Source: Modestobacter sp. VKM Ac-2986 (GTDB taxonomy: Bacteria; Actinomycetota; Actinomycetes; Mycobacteriales; Geodermatophilaceae). From it: 64,000 nucleotides of DNA. Below, one piece after another: positions 1-8,232 of this stretch. A model generated the notes under the pieces. That model saw only the letters and a list, made by a program, of their open reading frames with translations, ran no database searches and was not told the origin of the DNA. A program made the translations under genes and the position numbers. Numbering within the stretch: position 1 is the stretch's first letter; each line of letters opens with the position of its first letter. Location of the stretch: contig NZ_JAPVBH010000007.1 of the NCBI RefSeq assembly GCF_026967795.1, positions 248,001 to 312,000 on the forward strand. The letters are read 5' to 3'.

Positions 1-287
1 AACTTACCGAGAGTGCCTGCCGGACGAGTGGTCTCACCTAGCTTCTGGTCAGTACCTGGTGGAGCTGGGGATAGTTGGGAGATGAGTGTCACCTGGCGTT
101 CCGACAATCCGGATGTCGTCTTCACACCGGGTGGCGGTGCGGGCACTCGTCATGCTCTAGCAACTTCGGGCCGGGGGTACCGGGCTGCCCGAGCAGCTAC
201 CTGAAGCGCGGTCGGGCCACTCCCCGTAGGCGCCGCCTCAACAGCAAGGACTGGAGGCATCTCACGGTCAAGCTGTGCCGGTGACCG
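1..287. other. Gene-poor left edge of the island
   Basis: I see no convincing gene in this stretch. Short reading frames exist but have no ribosome binding site, no recognisable motif and mutually overlapping frames. The only notable item is a 15-bp match to the 3' end typical of tmRNA genes at 57-71, described separately. The stretch lies downstream of the minus-strand operon that ends at 363. Confidence 0.4.
57..71 (-). other. Possible attachment-site scar resembling a tmRNA 3' end
   Basis: Read on the minus strand this is TCCCCAGCTCCACCA, which matches the last bases of many tmRNA (ssrA) genes including the encoded CCA. The preceding bases do not form a T-arm, so this is not an intact tmRNA or tRNA. 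tmRNA 3' ends are common integrase targets, and integration leaves such a copy at the far end of the element. By that logic an intact ssrA should lie at the other end on the same strand; I found none in the window. A chance match is possible. Confidence 0.25.
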
Positions 288-323
288 CAGGTCTGGGCGC
301 TGGTAGTCCAGCGCCCAGACCTG
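288..323 (-). terminator. Perfect 16-bp stem-loop, likely terminator of the 1873-363 operon
   Basis: Arms at 288-303 and 308-323 are exact inverted repeats around a TAGT loop. The structure lies 40 nt beyond the stop codon of the minus-strand gene ending at 363. There is no long U-tract, as is usual for actinobacterial terminators. It could equally stop transcription entering from the left. Confidence 0.55.
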
Positions 324-362
324 GGTCGTCCAACCCGTTGCTGGTGCTCTGTGCCGGAGTAG

Positions 363-1139
363 TCAGTCGACGTCAAGGTCGATGACGTATCCGGGTTGAG
401 GTGACCGGGTCTCGGGGTGGAGCTCATCGAGGACCCGTTGGGCCGCCCGCTGGATCTGTTCGAGATTTTCCGCGAATCGGTCACGGTACGTGCGTGGGAG
501 CTGATCGATCACACCGCTCAGCTCGAGCAGGTCGACCACCATCCTCGACAGCGCCACGTTGCCCTTGATGGCCCGTTCGGCCAGCCGGACGTTGAGTTCG
601 GGAGCGAGCGCATCCGCGCGCGCCTGTTGCTCTTGAAGCCGGAGTTCCGCTCGCGCCTTGGTTAGCTGCTCTGATTCGATGGCACGTGCTGCGGCGACCA
701 CCCGCCGGGATCGCTCCCTGGAGCGCGTAAGTACCGCCTGCTGCACGTCCTTGTTGGTCAGCAGCTCCTCGACGCGGGCAACCTGGTCTCGGACCCGACC
801 CGAGAGGTTGTCGTCCATCTCGTCGTTCAGGAGAAGGTCGACACGGTTCGGTCGGGCGGCGTACTTCGAGTGCTTGGCGTGGCTGATGTCGAGGAATCGG
901 CTGCCTGGCGGCCAGGCGGCCGACGTCCGGTGACAGTCCTTGATGAGGCCCAACGTCAGGCCGGTCCGGCCGGCGAAGTCCTCCAGGAGTCGCTGCGCTG
1001 CGCTGCGGGTGGCTCGATCGCTTCCAGGCGGTACAGCCGCGATGCACAGGTCGCCAACGACCCAGCGGTCGGGAGGGGAATCCGCCTGGGCCAGGCGGAT
1101 CCCCTCCTCCACCAGGGCCTCCCAGTTCGGGGAGGTCAT
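363..1139 (-). CDS. Hypothetical protein, second gene of an island operon (DUF6192-like?)
   Basis: A 258-residue protein of unknown function. It starts with ATG two bases after the stop codon of the upstream gene, so the two are almost certainly cotranscribed. The N-terminal 100 residues are compact and could be a DNA-binding or adaptor fold; the pattern (GDLCIAAVPPGS, then KDCHRTSAAWPPGSR and HAKHSKYAARP) recalls the actinomycete DUF6192 family seen on mobile elements, but this is from memory and weak. Residues about 110-200 are rich in Arg, Glu, Gln and Ala and look helical or coiled coil. No signal peptide or membrane segment is visible. Codon use is less GC-biased than in the genes beyond 8 kb, consistent with transfer. 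Confidence 0.6.
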   Translation of the reverse strand: MTSPNWEALVEEGIRLAQADSPPDRWVVGDLCIAAVPPGSDRATRSAAQRLLEDFAGRTGLTLGLIKDCHRTSAAWPPGSRFLDISHAKHSKYAARPNRVDLLLNDEMDDNLSGRVRDQVARVEELLTNKDVQQAVLTRSRERSRRVVAAARAIESEQLTKARAELRLQEQQARADALAPELNVRLAERAIKGNVALSRMVVDLLELSGVIDQLPRTYRDRFAENLEQIQRAAQRVLDELHPETRSPQPGYVIDLDVD

Positions 1140-1141
1140 CG

Positions 1142-1873
1142 TCAGCGCTTGACGGCACCCGGCCCGAGGGCCTTGGCAGTCGCGGGGCCACCGGCCTGCA
1201 GTCCGGCGAAGTCCGGCGTGGCCACCTGCATCAGGTTGCTCACCGCGGTCGTGACGCTGCTGCCCAGCTCCTTCTTGAGCCGGTCGCTGATGCCGTCAAA
1301 TGCAAGTGCCACCATCATGCAGTCGTCCCGGACGCCTCCGCTGACCTTAACGAGCTGGTCGCCGCGCGGTCGCACGTACCACTCGATGATCAGGTCGTGG
1401 TCGTCGGTCGCGGCCTTGAGGGTCACCGGAACACCCTCTCGGGACACCTTGGCTTCGACCAGCAGCAGCCCCTTGGTCACGATGAGCTTTTGCGCCGCCC
1501 CTGCGCGACTCGTGCGGCTCAGTGAGCCCCAGAGCAGAGTCCCGAGGTCGGTGACGGCCTGGACCCGCTCCTCGAGGTCGGGATGCTCCTTCGGGTCCTT
1601 CTTAAGCAGTTCCTGCTCGTCGTCTTTGAGCTCAGTGGCGCCCAGGAAACCAGGCAGCACCGCCTCGACGACCTCGGTCTTGGACAGGCCCTTGGCGATG
1701 AAGTCGGCCTTGCGGTCGAGGATGTCTCGCTTCGACGCGCGAACCGGATGCTGCGTGAAGATGGTCTGCAGCTGAGCGGCCAGGAGGTCCTGCCGGAGGT
1801 TGCCGGTCTCCTCGTCCAGGTAGCCCTGGACTGCCAGGGCGTCGCGTGCGATCTCGTTGTCGCGCCAAGACAT
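1142..1873 (-). CDS. Hypothetical soluble protein, first gene of an island operon
   Basis: A 243-residue protein I do not recognise. The start chosen is the ATG at 1873, which has GAGGAG seven bases upstream; a longer reading frame extends to 2092 but its extra residues are Pro/Arg-rich noise. The N-terminus (MSWRDNEIARDALAVQGYLD) is typical of a cytosolic protein. Residues 35-110 are charged and mostly helical. The C-terminal half alternates hydrophobic strands and helices (TKGLLLVEAKVS, HDLIIEWYVRP). The lysine in LLVEAK and the acidic residues nearby could belong to a degenerate nuclease-like core, but I cannot establish this. It is followed after two bases by the 258-residue gene and preceded on the same strand by a vsr fragment, so the operon sits in a restriction-modification neighbourhood. 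Confidence 0.6.
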   Translation of the reverse strand: MSWRDNEIARDALAVQGYLDEETGNLRQDLLAAQLQTIFTQHPVRASKRDILDRKADFIAKGLSKTEVVEAVLPGFLGATELKDDEQELLKKDPKEHPDLEERVQAVTDLGTLLWGSLSRTSRAGAAQKLIVTKGLLLVEAKVSREGVPVTLKAATDDHDLIIEWYVRPRGDQLVKVSGGVRDDCMMVALAFDGISDRLKKELGSSVTTAVSNLMQVATPDFAGLQAGGPATAKALGPGAVKR

Positions 1874-1991
1874 GATAGTGCTCCTCAATCTCGTGCGGGT
1901 CGGCTCCCCAGTTGGAGCGTGGCCGATCAGAGGAGGCAGACCGTAGCGTCTGGCGACCGGGAGCACAACCCCTGGAACGCTCCGGCTTATG

Positions 1992-2126
1992 TCACCGCCC
2001 CGCGGGCGCCTGCAGGGCGGCGACCACCCGGTCGGCGGCCTGGTCGGGCGCTTCGTGCTCCCAGATGCGCAGCACCTGCCAGCCCGCCTCAATCAGCCGC
2101 ATCGCGTTCGCGGCGAGACGATCAAA
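1992..2126 (-). pseudogene. Truncated vsr (very short patch repair endonuclease) fragment
   Basis: The last 45 codons of a minus-strand frame encode the C-terminal part of a Vsr endonuclease: EAGWQVLRIWEHE followed by DQAADRVVAAL. This aligns with the intact Vsr of this window (EADWRVLRFWEHE, VADRIERVV, residues 115-138). The catalytic aspartate and zinc-binding FWH region are absent; upstream codons have no similarity to the family, so the gene is 5'-truncated. It ends about 120 bp before the start of the 1873-363 operon on the same strand. It probably remains from a second, decayed restriction-modification cassette. Confidence 0.75.
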
Positions 2127-2633
2127 CGACGTTCCGGCGGTTCCGCGAAAACGCCACACATGGCGGAGGGTCGAACACCTCAACCTCAGGAGCTGACTGT
2201 CGACGGGCAAACTGTGTGGTTGGCACGCAGCTCGCGTGGTATGAGTCAGCCCAGCGTGGACGTGGGGAACGGTAGCTGCGGCGTCTGCCAGCTGCCCGTG
2301 CGCAAGGAAGCGCACCTCGGTCGTCGGTAGCTCATTGCATCAGTTCGTCCGCACGCGCCTGCCGGCCGCGGCACTCGGCCAGCCCCGGAACGTCTCATCT
2401 CTGCCCTATGAAGCCCCAGCGGCAGATGCCGTCAGATGAGGCATCCGGAAATCTGACGCCTGAGCTACCTCTCCCGCTCCTGGGCCCCAGAAGGCCAGCG
2501 ACGGGTCAGCTACGCGGCTGAGGGGGTCGTTACCGTCGACGGCGTGCGAAGGCACGTCGCCGAGGCGGCCCCTTCCAGCGACTCCCCGCGTGTCACGCAG
2601 CATCGCGCCGATTTTTTCTGTCACTTTCAAGGG
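2127..2633. other. Non-coding gap between vsr fragment and restriction gene
   Basis: About 500 bp without a gene I can support. Small frames on both strands have no ribosome binding site and no family resemblance. The right end should hold the promoter of the restriction cassette, but I see no convincing -35/-10 pair. Confidence 0.4.
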
Positions 2634-3365
2634 GTGACATCCCCCTTCAATCAGGACGACCAGCGCGAGCGGGCGATGGTCGCGGTGCTTAACCTCGACC
2701 AGCGGCCGGACCGCGGTCGGTCGGATGAGGATGCGCACATGGACCTCGCGGTGGACGGCGAGGCCGTTCGTCTGCAGTTCGAGCTCAAGTCCGCGCCCGT
2801 CAACGGCGACTTCGGCACCGGCCGCGACACCGGCATAGCACAGCTTCGACGTTGGTCGCTCATGCACTTTGTATTCGCCTGGTTCCTCCCGCGCGACAAT
2901 GTGCCGCAGCGGCTTTGGTACGGCTCTCCAGTGATGATGCGCGACTGGAACAGGGCAGAGCAGGACTATCTCGCGCCTGATCTTGTATTGACCCGGCGAC
3001 TTCCCGAGATGGTGGGGGAAGAGATGCTGGACCGCCTGCTGGGGCCAAACGACATCTACACCTATGATGAGCTTCGCCGCCTTCTCAAAGACCAATGGAA
3101 CGCGAGTGCCGCAAATGGCCGGCCAAATCGCTACTTGGAAAACGCCGACGTGCTTCGCGCCCCCCGAGCCGTTGACTGCCTCTACAGCCGCCAGACGGCT
3201 CTGGAGGCGGTCCGCGAGCGCGCTCACTACCTGCTGGCTCGCGGCAGCACCGTGAACAACCGCAAGATTAGCCGCCGGTATGTGATGGACCACTGCCAGG
3301 AGATCACGGGACCCCGGTGGTCGTACAACTTTGAGCAGGCCGTCTTGCAAGCCGTAGGCGCCTAG
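2634..3365 (+). CDS. Putative type II restriction endonuclease (PD-(D/E)xK type)
   Basis: A 243-residue protein immediately upstream of a cytosine methyltransferase and Vsr, the usual place for the matching endonuclease. The segment DLAVDG, 13 residues, then FELKS fits a PD-(D/E)xK catalytic core (Asp37, Glu50, Lys52 counted from the chosen start), with a charged loop after it. The start chosen is the GTG at 2634, giving an N-terminus TSPFNQDDQRERAM that looks like folded protein; the frame continues to 2544 but adds 30 low-quality residues. The recognition sequence cannot be read from the protein. It probably cuts unmodified DNA at the site methylated by the neighbouring enzyme. Codons are less GC-rich than chromosomal genes further right. 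Confidence 0.65.
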   Translation: MTSPFNQDDQRERAMVAVLNLDQRPDRGRSDEDAHMDLAVDGEAVRLQFELKSAPVNGDFGTGRDTGIAQLRRWSLMHFVFAWFLPRDNVPQRLWYGSPVMMRDWNRAEQDYLAPDLVLTRRLPEMVGEEMLDRLLGPNDIYTYDELRRLLKDQWNASAANGRPNRYLENADVLRAPRAVDCLYSRQTALEAVRERAHYLLARGSTVNNRKISRRYVMDHCQEITGPRWSYNFEQAVLQAVGA

Positions 3366-3457
3366 CTGCGCGAGGCGTGCCGGCCGCCCATGCGAAGCGA
3401 GCGACGCCACCGCCCCACCACCCGCGTTCTGTCATACCTGGCACATACCATCAGCGC

Positions 3458-4693
3458 GTGTCGAGCAACGAGCCGCTGGCCTGGGAAGATGAGCAGACCG
3501 ACCTAGCCGTCGAGGGGTTGGTGCCCAGCCGCATCCCCTCGACTCACCCGTTGCACCAGCCGCGGTCGCTGACCGCTCGGGAGCGCGAGCGGTACCGCCG
3601 CATGGCCCAGCGCAGCCGTGAGCAGTCCCGGCGGGCGGCCGCCGGGGAACTGGACTCTCTACACGAGGTCAACGTCCCGACGCTGGACACCCGCGACCTG
3701 ATGCCCCGGCTTGAGCCGAGCGGCCTTCGCGCCCTAAGCCTCTACTCGGGCGGCGGCGGCCTGGACGTGGCTTTCGAGCGGGCGGGGCTGGAGCACGTCG
3801 CCAGCTACGAGATACTCGACCACGCGGCTTCGACGCTTGCGCGCAATCGTCCCGAGTGGGAGGTCCACGGCGGCGCCGACGGCGACGTTCACGGGGTGCA
3901 ATGGAGGGACTGGCGTGGGAAGGTCGACGTCCTCCATGGAGGGCCCCCGTGTCAGCCGTTCAGTAATGCCGGGCGCCAGCAGGGCCACCTCGACCCCCGC
4001 GACTGCTGGCCCGCAACGGTCAAGGCGATCCGAGCTATCCAGCCTGTGGCTTTCGTCGCCGAGAACGTACCTGCGCTAGCCAGCACGAAGTTCGCTCAGT
4101 ACGTGCGCGAGGTGATCACCGAGCCGCTCGAGCGATCCCGGCCGCGCTACTATGTGCACCGCGTCGTGCTCGAGGCGAGAAGCTTTGGCGTGCCACAGGT
4201 GCGCAAGCGGGTCGTCTTCATCGGCTTCCGCTCCAAAAAGGCGTACGACGCCTTCTGCGCACCTGCCCCCACACACGCGTGGAACAATCCCGAGAGCGAC
4301 CTGCCGCCGACTATGGGCGTGCGCGAGGCGCTCGGGCTGCCTCAGGTGGACGAGTACCCCGATGGCCTCGCTCCTACGGTCCGCAGCGGGCTGACCGGAC
4401 CGCGGTACACAACAAGCATCTGCAACTCGACCAGTGCCGCCAAGTCGTGGGCGACCCTCGGGCTTTGGCCTAACGGTGTTGCCGCCACTCGTGAGGCGGC
4501 CAGTGCCTTTCCCACCGACAGCGGCGCCTTCCGGCTCAGCGTGGCTGACGTCGCATTGATTCAGGGCTTTCCGCCCACCTGGATCTGGCCGACCGCCGTC
4601 TATCAGGCCGTCGGGCAAATCGGCAACGCGGTGCCGCCGCCCCTGGGTTGGGCTGTCGCTAAGTCCGTCACGGAGGCCTTGGCGTTGGCCTGA
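3458..4693 (+). CDS. DNA (cytosine-5-)-methyltransferase of a type II R-M system
   Basis: Transfers a methyl group from S-adenosylmethionine to C5 of cytosine, protecting host DNA from the adjacent endonuclease. All main C5-methyltransferase motifs are visible: SAM-binding LSLYSGGGGLD, catalytic Cys in GGPPCQPFSNAGRQ (residue 165 from the chosen start), AENVPAL (motif VI), VPQVRKRVVFIG (motif VIII) and the C-terminal QIGNAVPPPLG (motif X). The roughly 90-residue N-terminal extension is unusual and rich in Arg and Ser. The start is uncertain: GTG at 3458 is preceded by TACCAT seven bases upstream and may be leaderless, while an in-frame GTG at 3377 lies just after the endonuclease stop. The recognition site would be set by the variable region after motif VIII. 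Confidence 0.92.
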   Translation: MSSNEPLAWEDEQTDLAVEGLVPSRIPSTHPLHQPRSLTARERERYRRMAQRSREQSRRAAAGELDSLHEVNVPTLDTRDLMPRLEPSGLRALSLYSGGGGLDVAFERAGLEHVASYEILDHAASTLARNRPEWEVHGGADGDVHGVQWRDWRGKVDVLHGGPPCQPFSNAGRQQGHLDPRDCWPATVKAIRAIQPVAFVAENVPALASTKFAQYVREVITEPLERSRPRYYVHRVVLEARSFGVPQVRKRVVFIGFRSKKAYDAFCAPAPTHAWNNPESDLPPTMGVREALGLPQVDEYPDGLAPTVRSGLTGPRYTTSICNSTSAAKSWATLGLWPNGVAATREAASAFPTDSGAFRLSVADVALIQGFPPTWIWPTAVYQAVGQIGNAVPPPLGWAVAKSVTEALALA

Positions 4694-4720
4694 TCGGGGC
4701 GGTGGCGGGAGGATAAGTAG

Positions 4721-5161
4721 GTGTCTGCCAAGCCCGTTTCGCCGTCGTGGGCATCGTCGGAGTCTGCGCGGCGCACGATGGTCGCCAACCGCGGGCGCGA
4801 CACCGCGCTCGAGCTGGCTATCCGCTCGCTGGTGCATGCCCGGGGGCTGCGCTACTTCGTGAGCCGGCGGCCGCTAAAGGGCCTGCGGCGGACGGCGGAC
4901 ATGGTGTTCCCCGGTCGGCGAGTCGCGGTCTTTCTCGACGGCTGCTTTTGGCACCAGTGTCCCGAGCACTTCCACATGCCTGCGACAAACCGCGCCTACT
5001 GGGAGCCCAAGATCGCTCGAAATGTCGAACGCGACCGCGAGACCGATCAACGCCTGACCGAGGCCGACTGGCGGGTGCTGCGCTTTTGGGAACACGAGGA
5101 CCCGGCGGCCGTCGCGGACCGCATCGAGCGGGTTGTGAGAGAAAGTGCCGTCGATCATTGA
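4721..5161 (+). CDS. vsr: Very short patch repair endonuclease Vsr
   Basis: Nicks 5' of the T in T:G mismatches that arise when 5-methylcytosine deaminates, starting repair; it normally travels with a cytosine methyltransferase, as here. The 146-residue protein has the family layout: RDTALELAIRSLVHARG helix, catalytic Asp60 in RTADMVF, FLDGCFWHQCPEH zinc and active-site segment (residues 71-83), the NRAYWEPKIARNVERD region and the C-terminal WRVLRFWEHE. It starts with GTG, with GGGAGG nine bases upstream, 27 bp after the methyltransferase stop, so the genes form one cassette. A truncated relative lies at 1992-2126. Confidence 0.95.
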   Translation: MSAKPVSPSWASSESARRTMVANRGRDTALELAIRSLVHARGLRYFVSRRPLKGLRRTADMVFPGRRVAVFLDGCFWHQCPEHFHMPATNRAYWEPKIARNVERDRETDQRLTEADWRVLRFWEHEDPAAVADRIERVVRESAVDH

Positions 5162-6050
5162 TGCGCGGAGTCCGTCACGGTTCGGTCCTCCGCGGCTAGC
5201 CGGCTCGGCTCGCGACCGTCTCCGCACGTGGCGGCCGGAGAAGACTGCGAGCCGACTCCGAGCCCAGGCGTGGATGTTGGTCACACCTGGGCCCGGGACC
5301 TCTTCCCGGCCATGTCGACGGTCCTCTGTGCCCGTCGGACACTCGACTATGTCATTGATGACGTCGTGAACAGGATGAGCAAAACTTCGGCTCAAGCTTT
5401 CGCAGCTTTTTCGCCCCGCACTCGATGCGTTCGAGCTGCTGTATCCAACCGGTTGTAACTTTTCTCAGCTATTTGGGCGACGAGGGAGTGCAACCTGAGG
5501 TGGAGGTGCTTGGGCCCAACGACTTGGCCACCTGCATGGCCCGCTCGCCTGTTTGCGGGACCGGCCCAGCGCCGACGGCGCCGACCACACGACTCACCTG
5601 AACGCCGCCGAGCCGAGCACGCCGGCACCGCTCCCTGGCGTCCGGCTCGGCTCAGGATTGCGGCGTCGACCGCTAAGCAGGAGTCAATGCAGCCGGCAGC
5701 GGCACCAACCGCTAGCGCGCAGACTCCCCGTCCACCCGCAGCGAGTACTGCGTCGTCAGCGACGCCCCTATTGCCTGTTGAGCGCCGTAGGTCCGGCGGT
5801 CCCGTCCGCTCTAATCCACTAAGCACGCCGACCCGGTCAGGACGAATCCGCAGCAGGTGCCGCGGCTCCAAATCCGGCTCGGCGAAGGACACCTACCGCT
5901 CGCTGGGCACACTGTAGCGGTCATCGTTGCGACAAGCTGGCGGTACACCGCGTTGGTCAACCCCATCAGGGGTTAGGGCAGGCGCAGACGGGTGGTTGGC
6001 TCGGCACACTGCCGATAGTCTCGCTCAGGAACCCTAGTGCGGAGGATTAA
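5162..6050. other. Long gap without a supportable gene
   Basis: Nearly 900 bp between vsr and the DUF262 gene. The longest frames (5392-5892 minus, 5510-5917 plus) overlap each other, have no ribosome binding site and read as low-complexity Arg/Ala/Pro sequence. Visible structure includes a 10-bp palindrome TTGGGCCCAA at 5510-5519 and a small AACCCC-ATCA-GGGGTT hairpin at 5959-5974. The stretch may hold remnants of deleted island genes. Confidence 0.4.
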
Positions 6051-7550
6051 GTGAGCGAAGAAGGCATCAGCAACTTGTACGACTGCGACTCCTGCGGATA
6101 CCGCTACGCCCCGGCCGACTTCGGCGGGACAGCATTAGACGATCAGGTTCATTTCGAGTGCCCGGTTTGCCAGGCAAGCGTCGACCACTTTCATCTCTTT
6201 ATGCCACCCTCGAACGACGTGGTCGAAGCTAGCGATGGGGATGCCGACCCGCTCAAGACGGTGGACCCGAGTGGTCCGCGACTCATGTATATAAAGGCCA
6301 GCGAGCCAAATCTCAGCAGCTTACATATCGAGTTCACGAAGAAGCGGCTTAATACTCAACCGGATTTTCAGCGCTACGAGGTCTGGTCGTCGCAGAAGAA
6401 GAGTGCACTCATCGAGTCGATCCTTCTTGATCTCCCAGTGCCACAGGTGTTTTTAGCGCAGGAAGAAAATAATACCTTCGTTGTCATCGACGGCCAACAG
6501 CGCCTTATGGCGGTTTTCCGCTTTATGCAGGATGAGTACCAGCTCCGCGGAGTCACCAAGACCCTGGAAGGTAAAAAGTATTCAGACCTCTCAGACGAAT
6601 TGCAGAGCAAGCTCGACAATTATGAGTTGCGTGTTGTCCGGATTCTGAAAGAGTCCGACCCGGATGTGAAGTTCTCTCTTTTTCAGCGACTGAACGAGGG
6701 GTCAATCAGCCTGAATGACCAGGAGCTTCGCAACTGTGTTCAGAGAGGCCCGTACAACGAGTTCATCAAAGAGTTGGCTGAGGACCCGGCCTGGCGAGCG
6801 CTTCTGCGGCTTAAGCGGCGACACCCTCGCATGGTGGACGTCGAACTCGTGCTCCGGTTCATGGCCTTCCGCGACCAGCAGTACATGGCCCACCCCGACA
6901 AGAAGACCGGTCAGTTCCTAGACAAGCAAATGTCTCTAGGGTCGACCTATAAGGAGAAAGATTTTAGGGCTGCCAAGCGCGACTTCAAGCAGGCGGTGGA
7001 GCTGGCTCGCACGGTCTTCGGCGAGCATGCATGCCGGCGATTCGTCGCGGGAACCGATAAGAGGACGACCGGTTCGTGGGATGCCAAGGTCAATCGCGCG
7101 CTCATGGACGTTCAGCTATGGGGACTGGGACGCTACCCCAAAGGGGTTTACGTAAAGAACGCGGACGCCGTTCGGGAAGCCGCCATTGAGCTGATGTCCC
7201 AACCCGAGTTCTCTGACCTTGTCTCGCACACGATCTCTGAGTTCAAGCGAGTCGAGCGTCGTTTCGACCTTTGGAAGTCGATGCTCGACTCAGTCCTCGC
7301 TGGGTCCGACCAGGGGCCGCGCACCTTCTCTAGGGTAGAGCGCGAACTCGCCTTCGCTGCCGATCCAGTGTGCGCCGAGTGCGGGCAAAAGATTCAGTCA
7401 ATCGACGATGCCCACATGGACCATAAGCTCGCGTATAGCAAAGGCGGCAAGACTGATCCCTCGAATGGGGCACTGACTCACCGCTTCTGCAATCTGTCCA
7501 AGCAGGCCGGACCCGCCCAGGCGGCCGCCACTATGCAGCAGAGGGCCTGA
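6051..7550 (+). CDS. DUF262 (GmrS-like) protein with N-terminal zinc ribbon and C-terminal HNH nuclease
   Basis: A 499-residue predicted defence nuclease. An N-terminal zinc ribbon (Cys12, Cys15, Cys37, Cys40) is followed by a linker, then a DUF262/ParB-like domain with the diagnostic QPDFQR (103-108), the ILLDLPVP segment (124-131) and IDGQQRL (146-152); this motif hydrolyses nucleotides in the GmrSD, BrxU and SspE families. The C-terminus is an HNH nuclease: CAEC at 441, HMDH near 445-448, then SNGAL and HRFCN. GTG start with GGAGG six bases upstream. Its codons (AAT, GAA, TTT, AAA) are strikingly unlike the rest of the window, so recent acquisition is likely. By family, it probably restricts modified or invading DNA, its action gated by nucleotide binding; the target is unknown. 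Confidence 0.88.
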   Translation: MSEEGISNLYDCDSCGYRYAPADFGGTALDDQVHFECPVCQASVDHFHLFMPPSNDVVEASDGDADPLKTVDPSGPRLMYIKASEPNLSSLHIEFTKKRLNTQPDFQRYEVWSSQKKSALIESILLDLPVPQVFLAQEENNTFVVIDGQQRLMAVFRFMQDEYQLRGVTKTLEGKKYSDLSDELQSKLDNYELRVVRILKESDPDVKFSLFQRLNEGSISLNDQELRNCVQRGPYNEFIKELAEDPAWRALLRLKRRHPRMVDVELVLRFMAFRDQQYMAHPDKKTGQFLDKQMSLGSTYKEKDFRAAKRDFKQAVELARTVFGEHACRRFVAGTDKRTTGSWDAKVNRALMDVQLWGLGRYPKGVYVKNADAVREAAIELMSQPEFSDLVSHTISEFKRVERRFDLWKSMLDSVLAGSDQGPRTFSRVERELAFAADPVCAECGQKIQSIDDAHMDHKLAYSKGGKTDPSNGALTHRFCNLSKQAGPAQAAATMQQRA

Positions 7551-8150
7551 TCGGGACTGGAAGTGGAAGTGGCGTCACAACCGTGGAATTCGACTGCTCG
7601 GGCTGATACCTCCGTACGGGCTCTCTTCCTTGGCCGTTCCCGCGTTAGCGTCTGCGCAGCGTGCTTCACGCCGTCATGAGCCTGTCCGGCCGCAACGGCG
7701 CGTGGCGCGAGTCCGTCCGGCAGACGGCGACCAGCCGAGCGCCGGGCCGGGCGGCGACCGGGTGCACGACGTCCGCGCGTCGTATCGGGCGCGGTCCTTG
7801 GCCACCTGCTTGCGCGATCAGTCGATCCGGTCCCCTGCCCAGCCGGAGAAGACGCTCGGGTGGAGTTCAGCCAGGACTAGCACGCCAACGGCCGCATACG
7901 CGGGCGCGGTGAGTCCGGGCTGGGTGCGCTCGCAGGCGGCTAGGGCCTACAGAATGACCCGGTGGAACAGCTTGACCGGCCTTCCGACGTCCGAGCCGGA
8001 TGAGACCACCTCGCCACCGCACAACCAGTCGCAACACATCTGCATCCCCATCAGCTCCCGCAGCGACGCCCCGGCTGTTCTTGACGGTTGTGCGATCGGA
8101 ACACCGCGGACCCAATTCGCACACTCACCGAGCAGCACCGTGCGGAGAAG
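7551..8150. other. Gene-free junction between island and chromosome
   Basis: About 600 bp without a convincing gene. The stretch 7950-8130 read on the minus strand encodes a protein-like tail (LRELMGMQMCCDWLCGG, then SDVGRPVKLFHRVIL) in an open frame reaching 8330, but the start of that frame lies inside the next gene and there is no ribosome binding site, so at most this is the remnant of a lost gene. Base composition returns to the chromosomal norm near 8150-8230. Confidence 0.4.
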
Positions 8151-8179
8151 TTGACCGACGTCCCCGGCGTCCGTAACCG
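8151..8179 (+). promoter_or_regulatory. Probable vegetative promoter of the flavin oxidoreductase gene
   Basis: TTGACC at 8151-8156 and TAACCG at 8174-8179 are separated by exactly 17 bp. Transcription would start near 8186 and leave a leader of about 47 nt before the GTG at 8233. Confidence 0.55.
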
Positions 8180-8232
8180 GAGCGGAGCGAGAGGGAGGTC
8201 GACTCGGAGCACCGACTTCGAGAGGACCGCCC

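Noticed and set aside
2406-3410. Minus-strand frame of 334 codons opposite the restriction gene
   Set aside because: No start signal and no family resemblance; the plus-strand frame fits the expected place and catalytic pattern of an endonuclease.
5392-5917. Overlapping frames on both strands in the gap after vsr
   Set aside because: They overlap each other, lack ribosome binding sites and read as low-complexity sequence.
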